49,539 nt of DNA, taken from CBDUZS01 sp965371785 (GTDB lineage: Bacteria; Fermentibacterota; Fermentibacteria; Fermentibacterales; JCC-6). The position numbers were made by a program, and so were the translations under genes. Positions 1-7,613 of the stretch are shown here, in pieces (the first letter of the stretch is position 1; each line of letters starts with the position of its first letter). The notes below the pieces were generated by a model that had not been told where the DNA came from, did no database searches, and saw only the letters and a list, made by a program, of their open reading frames with translations. Where the stretch lies: the NCBI GenBank assembly GCA_965371785.1, contig CBDUZS010000011.1, positions 1 through 49,539 of the forward strand, written 5' to 3'.

Positions 1-1
1 G

Positions 2-535
2 GCTCCCCCTGCAGCAGCCGAGCCTGCGGTGTACACGATCCACAAGCCCGATTTCGAGTCACTTGTCATAGTCGAACTAGAAAAAGGTACCCTTGCCGTT
101 CGCCAGGCGTACATCGCTGCAATGAATTCGCATCTGAATCTCGAAGCAGACGATGGAAAGAGACTCATCAGTGGTTCCGGCTCCATCTGGCTTGGACAGG
201 GAGGCAGAACACCTGTCATCATTGCTATCGAGCAGGGAATGTGCGTCAGAAGCGATAGAATGGTCCTTTTCGATTCCTGCGTGATCGAAAGCCCTGCCGA
301 CATCGCTGACGTACCGGCACTTGTCAGACTCGAAGCCCCGGAGGGTTCCGAGATGCTCTGTTTCGCAGGCGGCAGAATAAGAGAAGTCTTCCTGCCTGGT
401 GACAACAGGACAACCCTTACAGTGAGATCGAGCAGCCTTCTGGCAGCAGGAAAGGATATCGAGCTTCAAAAGAAACCGGACTCTCCGGATTTCCTGACTC
501 TCTCGGGATGCGGCAGGATCTACATATCCGGCTAG
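2..535 (+). CDS. AIM24-like (DUF124) protein, 5' partial
   Basis: The reading frame is open to the left edge, so the N-terminus is missing; the first visible residues are a Pro/Ala-rich linker (APPAAAEPAV). The remaining roughly 170 residues have the beta-rich pattern of the AIM24/TIGR00266 fold: a repeating 'LEKGTLAVRQAYIAA' then 'SGSGSIWLGQGG' then 'IEQGMCVRSDRMV' arrangement, which is what the family shows around its beta-prism repeats. AIM24 proteins have no settled biochemical role in bacteria. The linker suggests that a separate N-terminal domain lies outside the window. The family call rests on pattern only; a generic beta-sandwich protein is the alternative. Confidence 0.55.
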   Translation, partial: APPAAAEPAVYTIHKPDFESLVIVELEKGTLAVRQAYIAAMNSHLNLEADDGKRLISGSGSIWLGQGGRTPVIIAIEQGMCVRSDRMVLFDSCVIESPADIADVPALVRLEAPEGSEMLCFAGGRIREVFLPGDNRTTLTVRSSSLLAAGKDIELQKKPDSPDFLTLSGCGRIYISG

Positions 536-586
536 ACCGTGATAGATCGTTCTCAATTCCACATTGCGAGAACCTCGAACCTGTGT

Positions 587-662
587 GGGGATGTAGCTCA
601 GTTGGAAGAGCGCTGCCTTCGCAAGGCAGAGGTCAGCGGTTCGATCCCGCTCATCTCCACCA
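587..662 (+). tRNA. tRNA-Ala (anticodon CGC)
   Basis: A 76-base cloverleaf folds cleanly. The acceptor stem GGGGATG pairs with CATCTCC and includes the G3:U70 wobble that identifies alanine tRNAs. The D-arm contains TAGCTCAGTTGG, the anticodon stem CTGCC/GGCAG closes the loop TTCGCAA (anticodon CGC, reading GCG), and the T-arm contains GGTTCGATCC. The 3' CCA is encoded. It stands between the AIM24-like gene and the PP2C-like gene. Confidence 0.97.
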
Positions 663-682
663 TCTCCGGATACAGGTAGAGC

Positions 683-2098
683 ATGCGTGGTAGTGTCCTT
701 ACTTCCAGAGAAATTGACATGCAATGGCGTCGTCAATCCGGCAGGAGCAGGTATCAGCGACACTCCGTTGCCGATGGGTTTTCAGGAAGATATCCCTACG
801 CGAGTGTTGCAGTTGTCGCCGAATCGATTGGTCAGGATACGGAGTCGGCCGACAGGACCATATCGATAATCCGTGACACGTTTGCCGAAGGCGTCGCCTT
901 TGGTCCCGGCGAAGCAATAATGGATGCATTCGACGAAGCCGGCAGCTGGATAAAGGCCCATGAACTTGCTGGATGCTCGGTTGCTGCCGCTTCGGTAATA
1001 GATGACCGTGTCTGGTTCTGCTGGATAGGGAATTGCCGCGTCTACCTGGTGTCGGGCGGTGTATCCAGATTGCTGTCCATCGATCACACCGTTGCCACGC
1101 TGGAAGGTCTCACACCTGGCGAACCCGGATACAGACAGAAGGCAAGGGAAACAACAGCTTTTCTGGGAGTTGATAGCGCTCTGGCAGGGGAGGGTCGGAT
1201 CGAGCTTCAGGAGGGTGATACGATCATTCTGGCTACTCCCGGTGTCTGGCTCTACCTGAACGAGTCCACTGCATTCAGGTTCTCTGCAAGGGGAACGAAT
1301 CTTTCAGCGGAGTTAACGAAATTGCTTTCGGAAACGCGTGCTGGTCATCGCAGACAGGGTGGAGCAGTAGCCGGTCTCAGAATGCTTGCAGCCTCACGCA
1401 GGTACGTCAGGATTCCCGGTTGGCTTGGTGCACTGACCGTTGGAATCTGTCTTGTTATGGCAGCTCTCCTGTTGAGTGGAGTACTCGTGCCCGAGCGGTT
1501 TACTTCTTCCTCTGGTTCGGCGAGTGATATCGATTCCGTTGTCACCGGGATGGTGCTTCCATTGCCTGACCAGGCTCATGACAGCAGTGCCAGTTCACTT
1601 GCAGAGACAAGTACGATAAACCTGCCCGTCCACGTACTAGTCGTCGGAGGCGAACCAGTCGGGATAATGGGCGACACGCTGATCCAGCATTTTACGGGGC
1701 ATCCTGATCGCACGTGGGAGAACTGGACAAGCGGCGTCTACATGATCAATGGGGACTCGCTTGTTGCCGGAATCGCGTACCGGCTTGCCGAGAACGCAGG
1801 TTTCGACAGCACGAGTTCGGTAGATCGAATAATCGTTGTCAGACAGAACAGTGCTTCGAGATTTTCCTCCTGGCTCTCTCAGCTCGACGCCTCTCTGGCC
1901 GAAGGAACTGCAGTTATCGTGGAAACCACTTCGAGTGTTGCAGCAGGTGCATCCTGGATCAGGAAATATCCTGTCTTCCTGAATGGAGACAGGGATAACG
2001 CAGATATGCATTCATGTTTTTTTGGTGACTCACTTCCGGACATTCCCGCCCTCGAGGACGAATCAACCTACCGTATCCTGATCATTCCGGAGTCGTAG
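683..2098 (+). CDS. PP2C-like pseudophosphatase with a membrane anchor and extracytoplasmic domain
   Basis: Residues about 20-235 follow the PP2C/SpoIIE layout: 'GNCRVYL' sits where GDSRxY is expected, 'SIDHT' where TxDHS is expected, and 'ATPGVWLYL' where SDGLWD is expected. The acidic metal-binding residues of these motifs are replaced (GDSR to GNCR, SDG to TPG), and the early DGxGG motif reads 'AESIGQ'. Catalysis is therefore unlikely and a binding or sensing role is inferred. A hydrophobic helix at about residues 248-270 is followed by a Ser-rich linker and a C-terminal domain. In that domain, 'MINGDSLVAGIAYRLAENAG' recalls the LytR_C fold. An ATG at 719 is an alternative start; 683 was chosen because AGGTAG precedes it. 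The gene starts 20 bases after tRNA-Ala. Confidence 0.6.
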   Translation: MRGSVLTSREIDMQWRRQSGRSRYQRHSVADGFSGRYPYASVAVVAESIGQDTESADRTISIIRDTFAEGVAFGPGEAIMDAFDEAGSWIKAHELAGCSVAAASVIDDRVWFCWIGNCRVYLVSGGVSRLLSIDHTVATLEGLTPGEPGYRQKARETTAFLGVDSALAGEGRIELQEGDTIILATPGVWLYLNESTAFRFSARGTNLSAELTKLLSETRAGHRRQGGAVAGLRMLAASRRYVRIPGWLGALTVGICLVMAALLLSGVLVPERFTSSSGSASDIDSVVTGMVLPLPDQAHDSSASSLAETSTINLPVHVLVVGGEPVGIMGDTLIQHFTGHPDRTWENWTSGVYMINGDSLVAGIAYRLAENAGFDSTSSVDRIIVVRQNSASRFSSWLSQLDASLAEGTAVIVETTSSVAAGASWIRKYPVFLNGDRDNADMHSCFFGDSLPDIPALEDESTYRILIIPES

Positions 2099-2150
2099 TT
2101 GTATCTTCGTGGAGGTTGGATGGTCCACATCATGAACGTATATTTCCTCA

Positions 2151-2389
2151 CCGGTCGTGCTAGGTGGGGAGCCAGCGGTGCCCTGAACCTGCAATCCGCT
2201 ACAGCAGGACCGAACACCCGGCGCGGCATTGCGTAACGGCTCCGTTCCGTGGTAAGCGGTGTTGATGAACAGGACCCGCGCGGCGGCAGCTCGTGAACCC
2301 CGTCAGGACCGGAAGGTAGCAGCGGTAAGCGATGTCTGTCGGGCGACGTGGATCAACCTGTTCTGAGCCGGCTGCCGACGTGCGTCCGT
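2151..2389 (+). ncRNA. ffs: Signal recognition particle RNA, large bacterial type with Alu domain
   Basis: The 5' part (from about 2155) contains GTGCTAGGTGGGGAGCCAGC and then CCTGCAATCCGCTACAGCAGG, the hallmark Alu-domain sequences of the Bacillus-type large SRP RNA. The apical S-domain follows, with GTCAGGACCGGAAGGTAGCAGC around 2302-2323, the conserved Ffh-binding loop. AACAGG at 2268-2273 can pair with CCTGTT at 2357-2362 as part of the long central helix. The RNA scaffolds Ffh for co-translational membrane targeting. The ends are estimates to within about 10 bases. It sits directly upstream of dnaX, a neighbourhood seen in many bacteria. Confidence 0.9.
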
Positions 2390-2435
2390 GAAACATGTCA
2401 ATCCGGGCCGCACGACCGGTACAGGAGGGGTTCAA

Positions 2436-3881
2436 TTGAGTTATCTTGTATTCGCTCGTAAATGGCGTCCCCAGACTTTCGACGACGTTCTCGCGCAGGA
2501 TCATGTCACTGTGACCCTGAAGAATGCCATCTCATCGGGCAGGATTGGCCATGCCTACATCTTCACTGGCCCAAGAGGGGTCGGCAAGACGACCACTGCC
2601 AGAATTCTGGCAAAAGCCCTCAACTGCCAGAACGGACCCACCCCTGAACCCTGTCAGACTTGTGATGCCTGTAAACGGATCACGATAGGTAATCATCTCG
2701 ATGTTCTGGAGATCGATGGCGCGAGCAATCGCGGAATCGATGAGATAAGAGATCTTCGAGAGAAAGCCAGATATGCTGCAGCGGAGGGTCACTTCAAAAT
2801 ATACATTATCGACGAAGTTCATATGCTGACAAAGGAAGCTTTCAACGCTCTTCTCAAGATACTCGAAGAGCCTCCTCCCATGGTGATCTTCATATTCGCC
2901 ACAACCGAACCACACAAAGTCCCGGCTACAATTCTCAGCCGCTGTCAGAGGTTTGATTTCAGGAGAATCCCCTCGGTGGTCATGGCTGAGTACCTGCAGA
3001 GGGAAGCTGCTGGTGAGGGTATTACAATCGACTCCATGGCACTGGGTCTGATCTGCAGATCCAGCGGCGGCAGCATGAGAGATGCCTTGTCCCTTATGGA
3101 CCAGATGGTGAGCTTTGCAGGGAACGATATCAGGGGAGAGGAGATCGGAAGTCTGCTGGGGCTGGTCGAGTCCGATCTGCTGGCAAACCTGGCTGGATCA
3201 ATTCTCAGGGGGCGTTCCGGAGAAGCTCTGGACTACGTTGACAGGGCATTTGCGAAAGGCTACAGCATCGAGGAGCTGATGAATGCCTTCACTTCATATC
3301 TTCGAAATCTTCTGATGGTTGCTACCGGAGCATCACTTGCTCTTGATGATGTATCTGACAGCGAAATGGACCTTCTCGTAAAAACTGCGGCTGGCGTATC
3401 CGATGTTGCCGTACTCAACGTTCTCCGCATTATTGTAAATTCTGCAGCGCAGGCCCGGAACAGCAGTCTCCCCAGAGTTATCTTCGAGAGTGCCGTCCTT
3501 ACTGCGTCAAAATTGTCTCTTGCATTTAATTTAGCGGACCTGCCGCCGGTTTCTGAGAATATCTCGGTGAGAGCAGCAGCTGCGGAAGAGAGACGGTTAA
3601 GAACTGACGAGGATTCCGGGAGTACATCTTCGAGCACGAAGCCTGATTCGACCGACCGGATTCCGGCAGAAGAGCACACTCCACAACTGGAGTCCGTAAC
3701 CCCTGAAGCGGAAAATATTCCATCCTCTGAACCGGGGAATGGGAACCCGGTTCATCTGGGAAGGGAAAGCGGAGAACGGAGAACCGACCCGGCTGTCAGG
3801 GAAGCAGAGAAGGAAGTAACGCGCAAGATCCTGGACATGTTCGATGCCATAAGTCACGAAACGAGAGAGAATCAGGGTTAG
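2436..3881 (+). CDS. dnaX: DNA polymerase III subunit gamma/tau
   Basis: This is the clamp-loader ATPase that loads the sliding clamp and couples the replicase to the helicase. Visible motifs are 'SYLVFARKWRPQTFDDV' at the N-terminus, Walker A 'GPRGVGKTTTAR', zinc-binding cysteines in 'CQTCDAC', Walker B 'IYIIDEVHML', and sensor 1 'ATTEPHKVPATILSRCQRF'. The start is TTG at 2436, preceded five bases earlier by AGGAGGGG (2423-2430). An upstream in-frame GTG at 2388 falls in the SRP RNA 3' end and lacks conserved sequence. The product is 481 residues. After about residue 380 it becomes charged and Ser/Pro-rich, a short tau-like tail. No A-rich slippery site for gamma production was seen. Confidence 0.96.
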   Translation: MSYLVFARKWRPQTFDDVLAQDHVTVTLKNAISSGRIGHAYIFTGPRGVGKTTTARILAKALNCQNGPTPEPCQTCDACKRITIGNHLDVLEIDGASNRGIDEIRDLREKARYAAAEGHFKIYIIDEVHMLTKEAFNALLKILEEPPPMVIFIFATTEPHKVPATILSRCQRFDFRRIPSVVMAEYLQREAAGEGITIDSMALGLICRSSGGSMRDALSLMDQMVSFAGNDIRGEEIGSLLGLVESDLLANLAGSILRGRSGEALDYVDRAFAKGYSIEELMNAFTSYLRNLLMVATGASLALDDVSDSEMDLLVKTAAGVSDVAVLNVLRIIVNSAAQARNSSLPRVIFESAVLTASKLSLAFNLADLPPVSENISVRAAAAEERRLRTDEDSGSTSSSTKPDSTDRIPAEEHTPQLESVTPEAENIPSSEPGNGNPVHLGRESGERRTDPAVREAEKEVTRKILDMFDAISHETRENQG

Positions 3882-3901
3882 CTCTGCGGAGGTTGTCGGA
3901 A

Positions 3902-4216
3902 GTGAACAAGCAGATGAAACAGATGATGGCGCAGGCTCAGATAATGCAGGAGAGCATCATCAGGATGCAGGAGGAGCTGGAAGCAGAGAGAATCGAAGGA
4001 ACCGCCGCAGGGGGACTGGTGAAGGCAGTCGTATCCGGACAGGGCGAACTCAAGGAGATAAACATTTCCCCGGAAGTCGTTGATCCCGACGATGTAGAAA
4101 TGCTCGAAGACACGATTCTGGCTGCCATCCGTGATGCCGTGGAAAGAAGTCGTGAGCTGTCAGCGGAAAAGATGCAGGGGATGGGAATGCCTGGCGGATT
4201 GGGGGGGCTCCTGTGA
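3902..4216 (+). CDS. ybaB: YbaB/EbfC nucleoid-associated protein
   Basis: A protein of 104 residues, typical for the family, which forms a dimeric DNA-binding 'tweezer'. It starts with a Met/Gln-rich helix (KQMKQMMAQAQIMQ), followed by 'GLVKAVVSGQGELKEINISP', the usual strand region, and ends in a Gly/Met-rich tail. The position between dnaX and recR is the classic one and strongly supports the call. GTG at 3902 was chosen because GGAGG (3888-3892) lies nine bases upstream; the in-frame TTG at 3893 would leave no spacing. The stop overlaps the recR start. Confidence 0.93.
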   Translation: MNKQMKQMMAQAQIMQESIIRMQEELEAERIEGTAAGGLVKAVVSGQGELKEINISPEVVDPDDVEMLEDTILAAIRDAVERSRELSAEKMQGMGMPGGLGGLL

Positions 4217-4800
4217 GTTCATCGGTATTCGACCGGCTTACCGTCGAGCTGTCCAGGCTTCCGGGTATCGGCAGAAAGACGGCTCTCAGACTGGCATTCA
4301 ACCTCGTCGATCACAAGGATCTTGCCAGAGATCTGTCTGAAGTCCTTCGACAAACGTACGAGAATGTAGGCGAATGCTCCATCTGTAGAAACCTGACCGA
4401 GAGCGAAGTATGCGATATCTGCTCTGAGCCTTCCCGGAACAGCAGCATATGCATTGTGCAGACTCCTGCCGATCTCATGTCGATGGAGGATGCGGGACTC
4501 TTCAGGGGCAGATACTTCGTACTACACGGATACCTGGCTCCCCTCGATGGAATCGGACCTTCAGAACTGGGTGTCGATAAGCTGAGAGAGATGGTGAAGG
4601 GGATTGTCTGCGAAGAGGTTATCCTTGCACTCGATTCAACCGCTGATGGAGATGCCACAGCCGCTTACTTCGCCCGGATTATCGATGCACTGGGTGTCCG
4701 CGTAACTCGACTCGCACGAGGTCTTCCCCCCGGAGCATCCGTCGAATTCGCAGATGCCCTCACACTGTCACAGGCTTTTGAGGGAAGGCAGCAGGTCTGA
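4213..4800 (+). CDS. recR: Recombination protein RecR
   Basis: RecR, 195 residues (usual size about 200), works with RecF/RecO to load RecA at gapped DNA. An N-terminal helix-hairpin-helix 'LSRLPGIGRKTALRLAF' is followed by the C4 zinc finger (CSIC...CDIC), then a Toprim domain containing 'DLMSMEDAGLFRGRYFVLHG' and 'LDGIGPSELGVDKL'. The GTG start at 4213 overlaps the ybaB stop by four bases (GTGA), implying translational coupling. The C-terminus 'RLARGLPPGASVEFAD' matches the family's Walker-B-like end. Confidence 0.97.
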   Translation: MSSSVFDRLTVELSRLPGIGRKTALRLAFNLVDHKDLARDLSEVLRQTYENVGECSICRNLTESEVCDICSEPSRNSSICIVQTPADLMSMEDAGLFRGRYFVLHGYLAPLDGIGPSELGVDKLREMVKGIVCEEVILALDSTADGDATAAYFARIIDALGVRVTRLARGLPPGASVEFADALTLSQAFEGRQQV

Positions 4801-4804
4801 GAGG

Positions 4805-5377
4805 ATGGCGCTGAACTGGCCTAACAGGATCACAATTCTCAGGATTCTGCTAAGCCCCCTCTTCATGGTGCTTCTCATGAACACGGACAGGACATCGAGG
4901 ATTGCTGCACTGGGCGTGTTCGTCATCGCCGCTTTCAGTGATATCTACGATGGCTACATCGCCAGGAAGTACGGCTGGGTTACAAACCTCGGCAAGTTTC
5001 TCGATCCTCTTGCGGATAAGCTGTTCGTTGCGCTTGCTCTGATCGGGCTGGTTCAGATCGAGCTGATGCCCGTGTGGGGAGCTTTCCTGATAATCGGTCG
5101 TGAACTGCTCGTCACCGGGCTCAGGGCAATTGCTGCATACGCTGGAGTTCTCATCATGCCGTCCCGAATCGGGAAATGGAAAACGGTTGCACAGATGTTC
5201 TCTCTCCTGTGTTATCTCCTTCTTTCCGTAATAGATCTGGATCAAGCCAGTGTTTTCGTAAGTGCACTGCAATCGACTGCTTTCTACACCCTTGTCATTG
5301 CCGTGATTCTCACGCTGGTCTCTGGTGTAGACTACTTCTGGCGCAACAGGTTGATCCTGCAAAGGCTTCTACAGTGA
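4805..5377 (+). CDS. pgsA: CDP-diacylglycerol-glycerol-3-phosphate 3-phosphatidyltransferase
   Basis: This membrane enzyme makes phosphatidylglycerol phosphate, the first committed step to PG and cardiolipin. The CDP-alcohol phosphotransferase signature DGx2ARx8Gx3Dx3D is intact in 'DGYIARKYGWVTNLGKFLDPLAD'-like sequence at residues about 40-62. Several hydrophobic helices follow. The start ATG at 4805 has GAGG just upstream and gives 'MALNWPNRITILRI', the typical family beginning; 190 residues in total. It begins four bases after recR ends, and its stop overlaps pgpA, which encodes the next enzyme of the pathway. Confidence 0.95.
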   Translation: MALNWPNRITILRILLSPLFMVLLMNTDRTSRIAALGVFVIAAFSDIYDGYIARKYGWVTNLGKFLDPLADKLFVALALIGLVQIELMPVWGAFLIIGRELLVTGLRAIAAYAGVLIMPSRIGKWKTVAQMFSLLCYLLLSVIDLDQASVFVSALQSTAFYTLVIAVILTLVSGVDYFWRNRLILQRLLQ

Positions 5378-5850
5378 GTCGTCTTAACGGTTTTCCCGGC
5401 GCTGCCGTGGCAACGGTTCTCGGTTCCGGTTTCTGTCCGGTTGCACCGGGAACTGCAGGAAGCATCGTTTCCTCTTTCGTGTTCTGGCTGGTCAGGAGTC
5501 TTTTTCCCGCCTGGGTGGAACCTGCTTCCCTCGTGCTCATTCTTCCACTGTCAATGTGGGGCTGCAAAGAGGGATACAGATTGTGGGGACATGATCCCTC
5601 ACGGGTGAATGTTGACGAATTCGCAGGCTGCTGGATTGCGTGCCTCGCGGTTCCCTCGTCCTGGGGGTTGCCGGGGATTGCCTCGGCACTTGTAATTTTC
5701 AGACTCTTCGATATACTGAAGCCGTGGCCCGTTTCGTATTTCGACCGAATGAAAACACCGGCAGGAATCCTCCTCGACGATGTTGCTGCAGGTCTTCTTT
5801 CGGCGATTCTGATCGTTCTTGGAGTTATTGTTCATGCCAGATTTTTCTGA
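5374..5850 (+). CDS. pgpA: Phosphatidylglycerophosphatase A
   Basis: PgpA dephosphorylates phosphatidylglycerol phosphate, directly following the PgsA step, so the two adjacent genes form a PG synthesis pair. The 158-residue product has the family's 'VATVLGSGFCPVAPGTAGS' N-terminal motif, the acidic 'DPSRVNVDEFAGCWIA' motif, and 'FRLFDILKPWPVSYFD'. The GTG at 5374 overlaps the pgsA TGA by four bases. The frame stays open further upstream inside pgsA, but that sequence has no family similarity. Confidence 0.94.
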   Translation: MSRLNGFPGAAVATVLGSGFCPVAPGTAGSIVSSFVFWLVRSLFPAWVEPASLVLILPLSMWGCKEGYRLWGHDPSRVNVDEFAGCWIACLAVPSSWGLPGIASALVIFRLFDILKPWPVSYFDRMKTPAGILLDDVAAGLLSAILIVLGVIVHARFF

Positions 5851-7057
5851 ATCCGCGCTTATTCTGATCGGTGACGAGCTCCTTGAAGGCAGGACAAGAG
5901 ACAGCAACCTCGGAAATCTCTCAAAGATTCTTCATTCACACGGGTTGCCTGTTTATCAGTGCAGAATCGTTCACGACGACACGCACGATATATCCCGCAC
6001 ACTCATTGATATCGCAGCTCCCCGAACACTGCTCGTAACAACGGGAGGGCTTGGCCCCACTGACGACGATCTCACGCTCTCTTCGGTTGCATGTGCCGCC
6101 TCAGTTCCCATCGAACGTGATTCCCGCGCAGTCGACATGATTCGAGACCGTTACTCTCGACTCGGAAGGGAGATGCCTGATTCCGCTCTGAAACAGGCCG
6201 ATATTCCTCTGGGTGCACTGCCGGTTGCCAATCCCCGTGGTATTGCACCAGGTGTTGTACTGGATCTTCCATCGCTTTCGGTGATCTGTGTTCCAGGTGT
6301 TCCGGCAGAAGCCGAAGCGTTGCTTCCCGTATGCCTTGAAGCCGCAGGATGCCCTGCCACCCCGGAATCTTCTTGTTTCGACTACGTGAGAACCTGGGGT
6401 ATTCCAGAGAACAGTCTGTTCGACAGGTTCTCTTCAGAGGCTTCTCTGGCCGGCGTCGAACTCGGGTTTCTGCCGGCAATCGGACGAGTCGATATCAGGA
6501 TAAAGGGAGACAGGGAGGGGGAATTCTCCAGAATGATCTGCAGATCTCTAGGTTCCCATTGCTACGGCTGTACTCAGTCTGGAAGCCTCGAGGCAGCCGT
6601 AGGAGAACTTCTTGGTAAACGGGAGCTGACACTTGCCGTTGCCGAATCCTGCACCGGCGGTCTGCTCGGGGCATCACTCACTTCGGTTCCGGGTTCTTCG
6701 CGGTGGTTCTGCGGAGGAGTGATCTCCTATTCGAATGCTGTAAAAGTAAATCTCCTCGGGGTTTCAGAAGAGGTTATCGATGAGCATGGTGCGGTCAGCA
6801 GGGAGGTTGTCCTGTCCATGGTTTCAGGTGTTGCCTCGAAGCTTCGCTGCGATGCATCACTTGCCGTCTCCGGTATAGCCGGTCCGGGCGGAGGCACAGC
6901 GGACAAGCCCGTTGGGACGGTATGGACCGCCGCGCTGGTGGGAAACGTCTCCGAAGCGAGAGAACACCATTTCTCAGGCGGCAGGGAAGCCGTCAGGAGG
7001 GGAGCCGTCAGTACGGCACTGGGTATGCTGTTCAGCATGCTGAAGAAGGAACTTTAG
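5834..7057 (+). CDS. cinA: CinA: competence/damage-inducible protein with nicotinamide-nucleotide amidase domain
   Basis: CinA has two domains. The N-terminal MoaB-like part (COG1058) shows 'ALILIGDELLEGRTRDSNLG' and 'LLVTTGGLGPTDDDLT'. The C-terminal PncC part shows 'AESCTGGLLGASLTSVPGSS' and 'GIAGPGGGTADKPVGTVW'. Known family members recycle NMN by deamidation and hydrolyse ADP-ribose. ATG 5834 was chosen over the TTG at 5819 because GGAG at 5821-5824 is well spaced from it; the product is 407 residues. It overlaps the end of pgpA, and its TAG stop shares a base with the thpR GTG. Confidence 0.96.
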   Translation: MPDFSESALILIGDELLEGRTRDSNLGNLSKILHSHGLPVYQCRIVHDDTHDISRTLIDIAAPRTLLVTTGGLGPTDDDLTLSSVACAASVPIERDSRAVDMIRDRYSRLGREMPDSALKQADIPLGALPVANPRGIAPGVVLDLPSLSVICVPGVPAEAEALLPVCLEAAGCPATPESSCFDYVRTWGIPENSLFDRFSSEASLAGVELGFLPAIGRVDIRIKGDREGEFSRMICRSLGSHCYGCTQSGSLEAAVGELLGKRELTLAVAESCTGGLLGASLTSVPGSSRWFCGGVISYSNAVKVNLLGVSEEVIDEHGAVSREVVLSMVSGVASKLRCDASLAVSGIAGPGGGTADKPVGTVWTAALVGNVSEAREHHFSGGREAVRRGAVSTALGMLFSMLKKEL

Positions 7058-7593
7058 TGCGGATATTCGTGGCCCTGCCTCTTCCGGACGATGTTCGGCT
7101 GAAACTCGACCGCTGGCTGACACCTCTGAGGAGCAGTTTTCCCGGACTTCGGTGGGTGCGCACGGAACTCATCCACCTGACGATCCGGTTCCTGGGGGAT
7201 GTCGGATCAGACGAAATTGCTCACATCGATCAGATTCTGAGCAGTAACCGTCTTACGGGAAGCGAGTTCACTCTCGACCGCTCCGGTACGTTCACCAGGG
7301 GCAGAGAACACCTTCCTTCGGTCTACTGGGTAAGCGGCAAATGGAGCCCCGGTCTGTTCGAAATAGCCCGTATCCTTTCAGAGGTAAAGGGTGACAGACA
7401 GATGCCGAAACGGATGAAACGTTTCAATCCTCATCTTACCATTGCCAGGCAGGGCAGGTATAATGAGAGAGTCGAAATTCCGCCCCCCGGACCATGGAAG
7501 GGCGTGCTGAACAGAATCGTGGTATTCAACAGTACCCTGTCGTCAACAGGGCCTGATTACAGTGAGATCTGCAGTTACAGACTCGAGGAATAG
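7057..7593 (+). CDS. thpR: RNA 2',3'-cyclic phosphodiesterase (LigT/ThpR)
   Basis: A 2H-phosphoesterase of 178 residues. Both catalytic HxTx motifs are visible: 'HLTIRFLGDV' near residue 45 and 'HLTIARQG' near residue 128. The N-terminus 'VRIFVALPLPDDVRLKL' matches the family. The enzyme opens 2',3'-cyclic phosphates in RNA; its physiological role in bacteria is uncertain. The cinA-thpR-recA order is conserved in many bacteria and supports both calls. The GTG at 7057 overlaps the cinA stop by one base. Confidence 0.95.
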   Translation: MRIFVALPLPDDVRLKLDRWLTPLRSSFPGLRWVRTELIHLTIRFLGDVGSDEIAHIDQILSSNRLTGSEFTLDRSGTFTRGREHLPSVYWVSGKWSPGLFEIARILSEVKGDRQMPKRMKRFNPHLTIARQGRYNERVEIPPPGPWKGVLNRIVVFNSTLSSTGPDYSEICSYRLEE

Positions 7594-7613
7594 ACCTGGG
7601 AGAGGAAGGAACA

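Noticed and set aside
77..763. 228-residue minus-strand ORF spanning tRNA-Ala
   Set aside because: Contains the antisense of a tRNA ('RDRTADLCLAKAALFQLSY' is the usual tRNA artefact) and overlaps two plus-strand genes.
3600..3881. Programmed frameshift site for a gamma form of DnaX
   Set aside because: No A-run or slippery heptamer was found in the dnaX 3' part.
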